NCBI GenBank assembly: GCA_050952085.1
Contig: JBMNKH010000001.1
Location: 124,001 to 188,000 of the forward strand
DNA: 64,000 bases
Reading direction: 5' to 3'
Origin: DTU015 sp012837895
GTDB taxonomy: Bacteria; Bacillota; Sulfobacillia; Fermentithermobacillales; Fermentithermobacillaceae
Positions 34,356 to 41,770 of this stretch are shown here, piece after piece (positions within the stretch are counted from its first letter, which is position 1; each line of letters opens with the position of its first letter). The position numbers and the translations under genes were made by a program. Under the pieces are notes generated by a model. It searched no databases and was not told the origin of the DNA. It worked only from the letters and a program-made list of their open reading frames with translations.

Positions 34356-34952
34356 TTGAAGAAATACGGTAATAAGAAACTGACTCAGGTGAATCTCGTG
34401 CCTTCAACCCTGTCGAAACAAGAGTTTGAAAAGGTGTACTCCCTGCTTGACGTAAGCCCCCTGGAGTTTGACTGCGGAATGCTATGTGCAAGCTTGTGCT
34501 GCTGCGAATATGAGCCAGGTGTTGGGATGTACCTTTTGCCAGGTGAAGAACAAATGTTTACCATGGAAGAGCCATGGCTAACCTGGGCTTTCGTCAAAGC
34601 CAGTGAACACAGTTTTCCTCCTGACTGGAAGGGGGACGTAGCTTTTGTGAAGTGTAATGCTACCTGCCCCAGAGATAAGCGGCCGGTTCAGTGCAGGGCT
34701 TTTCCGCTCATGCCTTATCTAACCCATGAAGGCGAGCTTCAGGTGAAACTGGATACACTTTCAGGAATCCTTATATGCCCCATGATAAAACAAGCTGACA
34801 CATACCCTGTGAGGCCCGAGTTCTATACGGCGGTCCGATCAGCATGGAACATCCTCATAAAGGACCCACTTATACGCAGCGACGTGTGGCACCAATCAAG
34901 ACAGCTGGACGAAGAAGAATCCTCTGTGTGGCGTGGCCTCCTAGGGTGGTAA
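34356..34952 (+). CDS. YkgJ-like cysteine-cluster protein
   Basis: A 198-residue cytoplasmic protein with seven or more cysteines arranged as CGMLCASLCCCEYEP (about 40-54), CNATCPRDKRPVQCRAFPL (about 100-118) and a late ICPM. The spacing resembles the YkgJ/FliB group of putative zinc- or iron-chelating proteins, some of which are linked to protein lysine methylation. The start is TTG at 34356 with AAGGAGAGG seven bases upstream. No signal peptide or membrane segment is present. It stands alone between the DUF2935 gene and rubrerythrin. Function unknown. Confidence 0.65.
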   Translation: MKKYGNKKLTQVNLVPSTLSKQEFEKVYSLLDVSPLEFDCGMLCASLCCCEYEPGVGMYLLPGEEQMFTMEEPWLTWAFVKASEHSFPPDWKGDVAFVKCNATCPRDKRPVQCRAFPLMPYLTHEGELQVKLDTLSGILICPMIKQADTYPVRPEFYTAVRSAWNILIKDPLIRSDVWHQSRQLDEEESSVWRGLLGW

Positions 34953-35040
34953 TGCTACCAGGCCTTCACGGGAGCATGATCTAGCGGGGATACTTAAGTC
35001 CGGTCCAGCGCTGTAAATCAGGTCTTTTCCGGCGCTTCGC

Positions 35041-35069
35041 TTCCATTTCTTTGCCGTTTGGCGCATAAT
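35041..35069 (+). promoter_or_regulatory. Candidate promoter of rubrerythrin
   Basis: TTCCAT (35041-35046) and CATAAT (35064-35069) are 17 bases apart, about 45 bases before the rubrerythrin start. No clear PerR box is seen. Confidence 0.45.
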
Positions 35070-35113
35070 ACTCCCAAGAAGCTGACGAGATCTAATTTGG
35101 GGGAGTGAATCAG

Positions 35114-35650
35114 GTGAAGGAACTCAAAGGAACCCGTACGGAGAAGAACTTGATGGAAGCTCTTGCAGGCGAGTCCCAAGCATTCAGCAAGTACATGTTT
35201 TTTGCTGGAGTTGCCAAGAGAGAAGGGTATCATCAAATCGCCGCAGTCTTCGAAGAAACTGCCTTCAACGAAAAGGAACATGCAAAAGTTTGGGCTAAGA
35301 AGCTGGGTCTCATTGGAGACACCAGAGACAACCTGAAGCATGCTGCAGAGGGCGAAAACTACGAGTGGACGACCATGTACAAGGACTTCGCCGAAGTGGC
35401 AGACGAAGAAGGCTTCCCGGAAATAGCCAAACTGTTCCGTGAAGTAGCATCAGTTGAAGTTGTCCACGAGGAACGCTATAAGAAACTCCTTGAACGGGTA
35501 GAATCAGGTACTGTGTTCAAGAGGCCTGAACCCATTAAGTGGCATTGCAGAAACTGCGGATACATATACGAAGGTACCGAAGCGCCTGAGGTTTGCCCGG
35601 CGTGCGACCACCCGCAGAGCTTCTACGAGCCTACACCGGAAAACTACTAA
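35114..35650 (+). CDS. Rubrerythrin
   Basis: A 178-residue non-haem iron protein that reduces hydrogen peroxide in the cytoplasm of anaerobes. The N-terminal four-helix domain carries the diiron ligands in ALAGESQAFSKYMFFAG, EETAFNEKEHAKVWAKKLG and REVASVEVVHEERYKKLLE. The C-terminal rubredoxin-like domain has the CRNCGYIYEG and CPACDHPQSF knuckles that bind one iron. The start is GTG at 35114, eight bases after GGGGGAG; a GTG at 35105 would overlap that site. A single-gene unit with a strong terminator. Confidence 0.95.
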   Translation: MKELKGTRTEKNLMEALAGESQAFSKYMFFAGVAKREGYHQIAAVFEETAFNEKEHAKVWAKKLGLIGDTRDNLKHAAEGENYEWTTMYKDFAEVADEEGFPEIAKLFREVASVEVVHEERYKKLLERVESGTVFKRPEPIKWHCRNCGYIYEGTEAPEVCPACDHPQSFYEPTPENY

Positions 35651-35675
35651 ACTCCCGGGTTTAGTTATGTATGTT

Positions 35676-35715
35676 ACAGGAGGAGGCCGCTTGGGTCTCC
35701 TCCTGTGCATTTTGC
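35676..35715 (+). terminator. Rho-independent terminator of rubrerythrin
   Basis: ACAGGAGGAG (35676-35685) pairs perfectly with CTCCTCCTGT (35697-35706) around an eleven-base loop, followed by GCATTTTG. Short GTGCTGTCTA tandem repeats follow before the convergent pilus operon. Confidence 0.8.
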
Positions 35716-35784
35716 TGCGCCTGTGCTGTCTAGTGCTGTCTAGTGCTGCCCGTCTACCTGGTGCTATGCCTGCCCGGTACCCTA

Positions 35785-36300
35785 TTACCATTTGGTGCGT
35801 TCCACAACAGATGACTCTGCTATGACAATCAGTGTTACCCCGCTTTCGAGGCCAGGTATCCATCTTAGGAAATATGTGTCCACCACCACGTATGCCTCTA
35901 CAATAACAGCCGGCGCGTCTCTGGCCGAGTTGTCAACAGTTGCAGTCACTTTAACATCGCGGAACAGGTTCTCCATACCCCACAGGTTATCTCTTGTATA
36001 CTCAATAGCTTTTGCCCTGCCCCTCTCTTCGTCTATGAACACAATTCCTTGTGCCAGCAAGTCCCAGTCAAGTTCCTGACATCCGGCAAGAGCACCCAAG
36101 TCGCAAGCAGCTTGGGCTAACCGCCTTGCTGCGAATATCACGCCCAAGTCTGCAACAATCCCAAGGCTCAGAACCGCTACCGGCAGAAACAGGGCGACCA
36201 AGGCGATTACTGCGCCCTTCTCGGAACTCAACCCAGATAAACTTCGTGCGAACCAGGAACGTCCTTGCTTCTCCAGCCTGTATTCCCTACCTGGGGACAA
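35785..36300 (-). CDS. TadG-like pilus-associated protein
   Basis: About 171 residues, last gene of the Tad operon. An N-terminal segment EKGAVIALVALFLPVAVLSLGIVADLG followed by IFAARRLAQAACDLGALAGCQ matches the N-terminus of TadG-like proteins (TadE/TadG group), which resemble minor pilins and are membrane-anchored with the rest outside. The TadG von Willebrand domain is absent, so this is a short form. The start is uncertain: TTG at 36298-36300 has GGAG five bases upstream, and a GTG at 36306 overlaps the ribosome site. The start lies within the 3' end of the preceding TadE-like gene, indicating coupled translation. Confidence 0.75.
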   Translation of the reverse strand: MSPGREYRLEKQGRSWFARSLSGLSSEKGAVIALVALFLPVAVLSLGIVADLGVIFAARRLAQAACDLGALAGCQELDWDLLAQGIVFIDEERGRAKAIEYTRDNLWGMENLFRDVKVTATVDNSARDAPAVIVEAYVVVDTYFLRWIPGLESGVTLIVIAESSVVERTKW

Positions 36301-36724
36301 ACTCACTCCGGGTCACCGCCTTTGCTCTTAGGGTGACTCTGCTTCCGGCAATAACCGAAACTACAGGCGACTTCACGCGGTAATCATAAGATAGGGTCAC
36401 GTTTATGTCTGTACCGTATATAGCTTGCTTGGGAAACACGATCAGTTCTAAGAGATCCGGTTCAAGCCCTGTGGATTCAATCACCGAACCAGCCCGCTGT
36501 ATTGCGTTCCCTACAAAACCTCCCTCAACTGCACAGATCCTTGCTATCTCCCTGGCAGCTGACGCAAGCGCCAGCTTTGCGTTAAGTACCAGTCCCAGTT
36601 CAAGTATGGCAAACAAGACTAGAATAAGGGTGAACAAGACCAGTACAAACTCTGCAATCGCTTGTCCCGATTCATCACTGGTTGCATATATTACGTTACG
36701 TCTCGATCCTTTCAAACCGGCCAC
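36287..36724 (-). CDS. TadE-like pseudopilin
   Basis: A 145-residue TadE-family protein. The class III-type leader SDESGQAIAEFVLVLFTLILVLFAILELGLVL carries the conserved Gly-x4-Glu-Phe before the hydrophobic helix; a prepilin peptidase would cut after the Gly. The C-terminal part is beta-rich. The GTG start has GGAGG seven bases upstream. It is 21 bases after the Flp pilin gene and overlaps the next gene. Confidence 0.85.
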   Translation of the reverse strand: MAGLKGSRRNVIYATSDESGQAIAEFVLVLFTLILVLFAILELGLVLNAKLALASAAREIARICAVEGGFVGNAIQRAGSVIESTGLEPDLLELIVFPKQAIYGTDINVTLSYDYRVKSPVVSVIAGSRVTLRAKAVTRSEFVPR

Positions 36725-36745
36725 TTGGGCACCTCCGGTTCAAGG

Positions 36746-36967
36746 TCATTGGGTGGGGGCACCTTCGATCCCTCTAATTATCTGATCCAGCTTGAGTTTG
36801 AGTGCATCAGTCAGCTCCCCCAAGATCGCAATCAGCGCAACCACTACAACTGCCAGCAATATTGCATATTCGGCGATAGTGGCGCCCCGCTCTTCGCTGA
36901 AGAAGCTTTTGAGCCAGTCTGCAGCCTTTTTTCTAAGAATTAGTGCTCTTACGTATATCTCCAACAC
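36746..36967 (-). CDS. Flp/Fap-type major pilin
   Basis: A 73-residue prepilin, chosen from GTG 36967 (GGGGAG nine bases upstream); the open frame reaches further upstream to 37060 but without a ribosome site. The Flp motif is present: SEERGATIAEYAILLAVVVVALIAILG, with Gly at the cleavage point, Glu five residues later and the adjacent Tyr. A short C-terminal tail follows (LKLKLDQIIRGIEG). It should be processed by a prepilin peptidase and assembled by the TadA/B/C machinery encoded just upstream. Confidence 0.9.
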   Translation of the reverse strand: MLEIYVRALILRKKAADWLKSFFSEERGATIAEYAILLAVVVVALIAILGELTDALKLKLDQIIRGIEGAPTQ

Positions 36968-37053
36968 GGTTATCCACTCCCCGCTTACATGCTCATTTGA
37001 CTGAAATCCCGACATATGGGATGTATCTGTGCCTGGCATACCGTTGAGCTGAG

Positions 37054-37671
37054 TTACCATCCGGTTGCTATAAACGAAAGCACATGAGGCATTACTGAAA
37101 TAATCAACACGGGAGGTAACAGGAAGATAACAGTGATAACAGACAGTTTGACCGGAAGCGAATTGATCTTGCCTTCAAAACGCTGCTTTTCAATGGTGTA
37201 ATATTCAGCCGCCAAAGCTTCAAGTACGTTGGAAACAGGCGTACCAAGCACTTCAGCCTGGGTAAGGGTAGCTCTCAGCCGTCTCGCGGCGCCAATGCCC
37301 TCTTCCTCTATTGCAGACAAGGCTGCAGGCAGTGACATCCCGCTGTGTATCCTAACAACCACTTTTTCAAGGAATTCCCTCAAAGGTCCATACGTCTTGC
37401 CCGCACATATCTCGAACGCATGCAGAACGTCCATGCCCGCTGATACCGCCACAGCCATACCTTCAAGCAGGGTAGGCCATTGGGCCAAAATAGCTTCTTC
37501 GCTGCTTCTGCGTTTAGAATTCCTGACAAGCAAGTGTAACAGGGCATCACTTGCATACCTCAATCTTGCAGGTCTGTCTGCCAGACGGCTGTGTTTGCGG
37601 TAGAGCGTCAATCCGCCCACCACCCATGCGGATATACCTAAACTTCCGGCAATAAGCTGGATATCCCTCAC
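37054..37671 (-). CDS. TadC-like type II secretion F-domain membrane protein
   Basis: A 205-residue inner-membrane platform protein. One N-terminal membrane helix, a cytoplasmic T2SSF domain (WPTLLEGMAVAVSAGMDVLHAFEI ... GMSLPAALSAIEEEG ... RLRATLTQAEVLGTPVSNVLEALA) and a C-terminal hydrophobic hairpin (VKLSVITVIFLLPPVLIISVM) are visible. It overlaps the TadB-like gene by four bases, so translation is coupled. It probably forms the pilus platform together with TadB. Confidence 0.88.
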   Translation of the reverse strand: MRDIQLIAGSLGISAWVVGGLTLYRKHSRLADRPARLRYASDALLHLLVRNSKRRSSEEAILAQWPTLLEGMAVAVSAGMDVLHAFEICAGKTYGPLREFLEKVVVRIHSGMSLPAALSAIEEEGIGAARRLRATLTQAEVLGTPVSNVLEALAAEYYTIEKQRFEGKINSLPVKLSVITVIFLLPPVLIISVMPHVLSFIATGW

Positions 37672-38426
37672 GAAGCCTTCCTACCCCTTTCAGCTTTCAT
37701 CTGATACCTTGTATGGGCGGAAACAGGAAACACAGAGCGCAAAGACATCCTTATCAAAGCCCCTCCTAGCGCCCAAAGCACGACCCCTGCGATAATCAGG
37801 AGTCTGCCTTCTTGCGAAGCTGCAAAAGTTCTAATCAAGTTTGGATCGTGCTGCAACATGAAAAGCCCGATGAGCCACGGTAGAGCCAAGAGGAGCCACG
37901 AGGTGATTCTTGCTTCTGACAGCCTGGCATCAACTTCACCCCGGAACACACGTCTTCTTCTCAGTATTTCAAAGGCCCGCCATAGCAGACTCCCGGTATC
38001 GCCACCGCTTATTGAACCGATTTCCAGGATGGCGGCTATCATGGACAATTCACCGTCCCCGTCAGCCACCATCTCCATGGCTTTTGTGATGGGTACTCCC
38101 GTTTCATAAAACTTATAGGCCTTAGCAAGCTTCTTATGTGCACTGGATGTGCCATCCTGGGAAACTGAGCGGATAGCTTGCACCAGGGTATTTCCTGCGC
38201 GCACCTGAAAAGCCAGGTCTGAGCATATCTCATCCCATGGAATATCCCTGGGTTTCCGGCACCAGGCGCGCTTTCTGAGGCCTGTCAGGAGTGCAGCAGT
38301 TCCTCGTACACCATCTTCATGCTTTTGTCCGAGTGCCCGTGGCAATCCCCACACCGGTGCCTTTTGCAGGTCCAGCCCGATCAAAGCCGCGGTAACGCCA
38401 AGGCCAATCGAAAACAGGAGTTTCAC
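37668..38426 (-). CDS. TadB-like type II secretion F-domain membrane protein
   Basis: A 252-residue platform protein beginning at the GTG 38424-38426, which overlaps the TadA stop codon (GTGA) and has GGAGGG upstream. The N-terminal segment VKLLFSIGLGVTAALIGLDL is a membrane helix. The T2SSF domain runs at about 80-195 (EICSDLAFQVRAGNTLVQAIRSV, GVPITKAMEMVADGDGEL, SISGGDTGSLLWRAFEIL), and two more hydrophobic segments end the protein (TSWLLLALPWLIGLFML; LLIIAGVVLWALGGALI). Partner of TadC. Confidence 0.88.
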   Translation of the reverse strand: MKLLFSIGLGVTAALIGLDLQKAPVWGLPRALGQKHEDGVRGTAALLTGLRKRAWCRKPRDIPWDEICSDLAFQVRAGNTLVQAIRSVSQDGTSSAHKKLAKAYKFYETGVPITKAMEMVADGDGELSMIAAILEIGSISGGDTGSLLWRAFEILRRRRVFRGEVDARLSEARITSWLLLALPWLIGLFMLQHDPNLIRTFAASQEGRLLIIAGVVLWALGGALIRMSLRSVFPVSAHTRYQMKAERGRKAS

Positions 38427-39712
38427 GTTACTCCCTCCTCGACCAGGGCCTGACAACGCCCCTCGCCCACTTTCTCCGCGAACCACGATGGAAAATCCAA
38501 ACGCAGCCCGTCTCCCCGGCGGTACACATGGAAGTGGGTAAGACCTTTCCCGGGCTTATTGCCCACTAATGAAACCCCTGATACCACCCTGTGTCCGGCT
38601 GAGGTTTTCTCCAGATGTACAATCACGTCAACCCCTATGCCAATCCACGACCTGAGTATATCCACAGGCACGCCTTCTTCTGCCATCAGTGCCATGCCTA
38701 CCATCCTTTCCAGGCAATCTGCAGCAGAATTTGCGTGGACGGTTGAAAGACAGCCTTCATGCCCGGTGTTGCAAGCCGAAATCAAGTCGAAGGTTTCCTT
38801 GCCCCTGCATTCCCCTATGATGAGCCTGTCCGGCCTCATCCGCAAGGCATTTCTCAGAAGATCCCTTATAGATACTTCCCCTTTGCCCTCCATGTTCTTG
38901 GGGCGGGCTTCAAGGTACACAACATGATGGTCAGGAATTCTTATCTCGGCCGAGTCTTCTATCACTATGATGCGTTCGTCCGGCGAAGCAGCATTGGCTA
39001 AAACGTTCAGAGTCGTGGTTTTTCCGCTTCCTGAACCGCCTGACACCACAATATCAAGTTTGGCCTTAACGCAATTCTTCAAGAAACTCGCAGCGCCTGG
39101 TTCAAGCGTCCTGCCTTCTACGAGCTGGGACAACTCAGTATAGCGCCGGGGGAAGCGCCTGATCGTAAGCACAGGCCCATTCAAAGCAAGAGGCGGGATT
39201 ATTGCATTTACCCTGGATCCGTCCGGTAGCCTGGCATCTACATACGGCATGGAGACATCTACCCTTCTTCCTGCGCTTTGGACAATCCGGTTTATGATGT
39301 CCAAGAGGTGCCTGTCGTTTTGGAATTTGATTGGCGTAGCTGCCAACATCCCATGCTTTTCTACAAACACCTCCTGGGGACCGTTAACCATGATTTCGGT
39401 TACTGATTCATCATCCAGCAACTCATCAAGCGGCCCCAGGCCGCAAATCTCCTGAGCTATGCGCTCAGCCAGGTCTTGCCTGGTGAGCTTTGGAACATAC
39501 AGTTCCGAAGAGATGATTACGTTGGATATCAAGGTAACGACTTCTCTTCGCTTGTCCCGCGACATCCTGGCTTCTATGATAAGGTCTGGGTAATTCTCCA
39601 ACATTTTCTCCCTGACCTCCTGGGTCACGTCTTCAAAGCACATTTCCCTGGCCTCGCTGTGGGTGGACAACAATCCGTATGGCTCTCGCTCAAGCTTGTC
39701 AAGGATACTCAC
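38423..39712 (-). CDS. TadA/CpaF pilus-assembly ATPase
   Basis: A 429-residue secretion ATPase of the VirB11/CpaF type that powers Flp pilus extension and retraction. Walker A is VVSGGSGSGKTTTLNVLA, the Asp box VIEDSAEIRI, Walker B DRLIIGECRG, and the His box LSTVHANSAADCLERM. The CpaF N-terminal domain (DLAERIAQEICGLGPLDELL ... VTEIMVNGP) precedes it. The start is GTG at 39712, overlapping the stop of the preceding gene (GTGA), with AAGGAGG eleven bases upstream; the adjacent TTG at 39715 is an alternative. Cytoplasmic, docking to TadB/TadC. Confidence 0.95.
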   Translation of the reverse strand: MSILDKLEREPYGLLSTHSEAREMCFEDVTQEVREKMLENYPDLIIEARMSRDKRREVVTLISNVIISSELYVPKLTRQDLAERIAQEICGLGPLDELLDDESVTEIMVNGPQEVFVEKHGMLAATPIKFQNDRHLLDIINRIVQSAGRRVDVSMPYVDARLPDGSRVNAIIPPLALNGPVLTIRRFPRRYTELSQLVEGRTLEPGAASFLKNCVKAKLDIVVSGGSGSGKTTTLNVLANAASPDERIIVIEDSAEIRIPDHHVVYLEARPKNMEGKGEVSIRDLLRNALRMRPDRLIIGECRGKETFDLISACNTGHEGCLSTVHANSAADCLERMVGMALMAEEGVPVDILRSWIGIGVDVIVHLEKTSAGHRVVSGVSLVGNKPGKGLTHFHVYRRGDGLRLDFPSWFAEKVGEGRCQALVEEGVT

Positions 39713-40794
39713 CAAAAGCGGAACCTCCTTGTTTTGTTTTGTCTCTTCTCCATGTCTGGCAGCGGTAAACCGGGGGATACTTCCGACAACAGTCTCCATA
39801 TCGATGAAGCGATTTCAGTTTTCCCGGACAGCACAACCGGCCTCCCCTGGAACAATGACCTTTCAACGGTCTTCCGGTCATCAGGTACTACTGAGGCCAG
39901 TCTCTTCTCAAGATACTCCTCGACTTTGCGCTCAGATAAGGGAGCATCTTTTGAATCCCTATTAAGGACCACGTGTACTGAGCTATCCTGAATGCCAAGC
40001 TTCCGGAATATGTCAAGGGCTACCTTGCCCTGCTTCAAAGCGCATACATCCTGGGTAATCACGAGCACTATGGCTGAGGCTGCGTCGACAGCTTCACCTA
40101 ACAGGTCACTGGTTATATCAGGAGCAGTATCGATGTACACAAGCCCCCATCTCCGTGCCGCAAGGGAGAGCAACTGCTTTACATGTTCAACTCCGATCAG
40201 GGCGGAGAGTTCAGGTCTTCTCGGGCCGCAGATCACGTTAAGGCGCGAAGGGGCGTATTTCTGGGTGTAACGGTCCAACCCGTCAGGCCTTAACCTTGGC
40301 AGTTCTGGCAGCATTTCGATGATAGTTGGACCGTCTGAAAGGTCCAAGTAGGTGGCGACGTCCCCGGAATACACATCCAGATCTATGAGTACTGCCTTCC
40401 CTTGGGTGGCCATTGCTGCAGCACACGCCAGGTTAGCTGATATGAAGGTCTTGCCCACACCGCCTTTAGGGCTCCATACCACTACTGTTTGTGAAGTTAT
40501 TACGCTAGTGGCCGGTGTGTGTGCCCTGTTCCGGGGTACGCTTTCCCCTAGAACGGTTACGGCAACATGAGGAAACGCCTTTCTGAACCGTGCGATCCAC
40601 TCATCCAGGGATTCCCCACGCGGCGATAGCTGCCTGTCGACGACGATTTCGTCAACGTTAGTTTCTGCTGCCACGTACTCGACCAGGGCCGGGTCTTTGA
40701 GAACACCCACTATCCTTGCATCAGGCTTTTCACGTCTGATCGCTTGTTCACAACGGGAATCACCCGCAATCAATACCGAAGTTCTTTGAGTCAT
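39709..40794 (-). CDS. CpaE/TadZ-like ParA-type ATPase
   Basis: A 361-residue protein. An atypical receiver-like domain occupies about 1-105 (SVLIAGDSRCEQAIRREKPDARIVGVL). The MinD/ParA domain has the deviant Walker A WSPKGGVGKTFISANLA, switch I LIDLDVYSGDVATYLDL and Walker B GLVYIDTAPDIT. TadZ/CpaE proteins position the pilus machine at the cell pole. The start is ATG 40792-40794, overlapping the stop of the SAF-domain gene (ATGA). The usual leading TTG at 40806 is too close to GGAGG. Confidence 0.92.
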   Translation of the reverse strand: MTQRTSVLIAGDSRCEQAIRREKPDARIVGVLKDPALVEYVAAETNVDEIVVDRQLSPRGESLDEWIARFRKAFPHVAVTVLGESVPRNRAHTPATSVITSQTVVVWSPKGGVGKTFISANLACAAAMATQGKAVLIDLDVYSGDVATYLDLSDGPTIIEMLPELPRLRPDGLDRYTQKYAPSRLNVICGPRRPELSALIGVEHVKQLLSLAARRWGLVYIDTAPDITSDLLGEAVDAASAIVLVITQDVCALKQGKVALDIFRKLGIQDSSVHVVLNRDSKDAPLSERKVEEYLEKRLASVVPDDRKTVERSLFQGRPVVLSGKTEIASSIWRLLSEVSPGLPLPDMEKRQNKTRRFRFW

Positions 40795-41438
40795 TTCCCA
40801 GGCCAAACCTCCGAATCAACCGGTATACCGTTCCCTGCCGTGTTCCAAGGCACCAGAGCCAGATAAATGCTGCCTGTTTCCAAGTAGTGAGCGATCTCTG
40901 CGCATGTCCCTGGCGGTGCTGCGATTACAACGCCTTTGAACTCACCTGATTTGTCATGGATGACCCTGACTACCCTGGCTCTGCCCATAACGGTGACAGC
41001 ACCGTGAAGATCACCGGGTTGGTAAACACTTGCGCCCCTGGCAGACCAGATGAGATCTACCCTGTCTCCTGGATTGATTAAGCCGCCTACTGCGCGGGAG
41101 GCGTCGGCAGGTACGAATATTGCACGTTCTTCGACGGGAATTTCAATGGATATGCCAGGCTGACTTCGTGAAGACATGACATGGCCTGCCAAGACGATTT
41201 GGCCTGCAAACAGTGGGCAAATTGTGTAGTTTCCTATCAAATCTTCTGGTTTGCGGATACTCTCTGGATGTATGCCCTTCAGAGGTAGGTCGACAACCTT
41301 TATGTCTGATACAGAGATCTTCTGGTATGGCTCCAAGTGGCGGCTGGCCACAACCACCTTTTCCGTCTTTACGTAGACCGAAAGCAGTTTGTAAGATAAG
41401 GCGAACACTGAGAGTCCCAAGACAAGGGCAATCAGCAA
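40791..41438 (-). CDS. CpaB/RcpC-like SAF-domain pilus assembly protein
   Basis: At least 215 residues, first gene of the Tad operon. An N-terminal membrane helix (LIALVLGLSVFALSYKLLSVYV) is followed by the SAF domain (VVVASRHLEPYQKISVSDIKVVDLP) and the CpaB/RcpC domain (VPADASRAVGGLINPGDRVDLIW). The TTG at 41438 has only a weak ribosome site. The frame is open further upstream, where a CTG at 41471 sits seven bases after a perfect AAGGAGG and adds a basic leader (LLKSLARRHKP) that suits a membrane anchor; this could be the true start. CpaB proteins act between the membrane and the cell wall in pilus export. Confidence 0.85.
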   Translation of the reverse strand: MLIALVLGLSVFALSYKLLSVYVKTEKVVVASRHLEPYQKISVSDIKVVDLPLKGIHPESIRKPEDLIGNYTICPLFAGQIVLAGHVMSSRSQPGISIEIPVEERAIFVPADASRAVGGLINPGDRVDLIWSARGASVYQPGDLHGAVTVMGRARVVRVIHDKSGEFKGVVIAAPPGTCAEIAHYLETGSIYLALVPWNTAGNGIPVDSEVWPGK

Positions 41439-41478
41439 TGGTTTGTGCCTTCTTGCCAGTGATTTCAGCAGACAACTA

Positions 41479-41646
41479 CCTCCTTATGCGTGGCCGTACC
41501 AGGTCATTGGGTCGACTGCGAAGGGCGCCGGTGGCGACAGTTTTTGGGCATCGCCGGAATGCCGTATGTGTGCTGCAAGGTCCCCCCTTTCTCCGGCAGA
41601 GATAGTACTGATGACCCGGCACGGCCACTTACAAGTATTGCCAGGC
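41479..41646 (-). promoter_or_regulatory. Structured 5' leader of the Tad pilus operon
   Basis: Between the promoter and the first ribosome site (AAGGAGG, 41479-41485) two 17-base arms, 41611-41627 and 41491-41507, pair with each other around about 100 bases. Two positions are G-U on the minus strand and would be A-C on the plus strand, so the minus-strand transcript is the folded form. Inside, GCCGGA and TCCGGC (41592-41597 with 41553-41558) pair, in competition with a GGCGA/TCGCC hairpin. The long stem ends five bases before the Shine-Dalgarno sequence, as in cis-regulatory RNAs. It does not carry the conserved bases of the c-di-GMP-I riboswitch. Confidence 0.6.
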
Positions 41647-41652
41647 TCTTCC

Positions 41653-41681
41653 AGAATATAACATATTTCCCATCCTGTCAA
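41653..41681 (-). promoter_or_regulatory. Sigma-A promoter of the Tad operon
   Basis: On the minus strand a perfect TTGACA (41676-41681) and TATTCT (41653-41658) are 17 bases apart. Transcription should start near 41646, ahead of the structured leader. Confidence 0.75.
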
Positions 41682-41770
41682 CACTTTCCAGAAATATTTC
41701 CATGAACAGACATCCGTGTAAAAATATGATATATTCTTGGTGCCGGTGGCGAAATGGAGGTTCTGTATCA

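Noticed and set aside
35716..35745. CRISPR-like or mobile repeat
   Set aside because: The GTGCTGTCTA units are only ten bases and occur two to three times in tandem with no spacers.
41491..41627. c-di-GMP-I riboswitch in the Tad leader
   Set aside because: The GGCAAA...CGCAAAGCC core is not found; only a strong closing stem and inner hairpins are visible.
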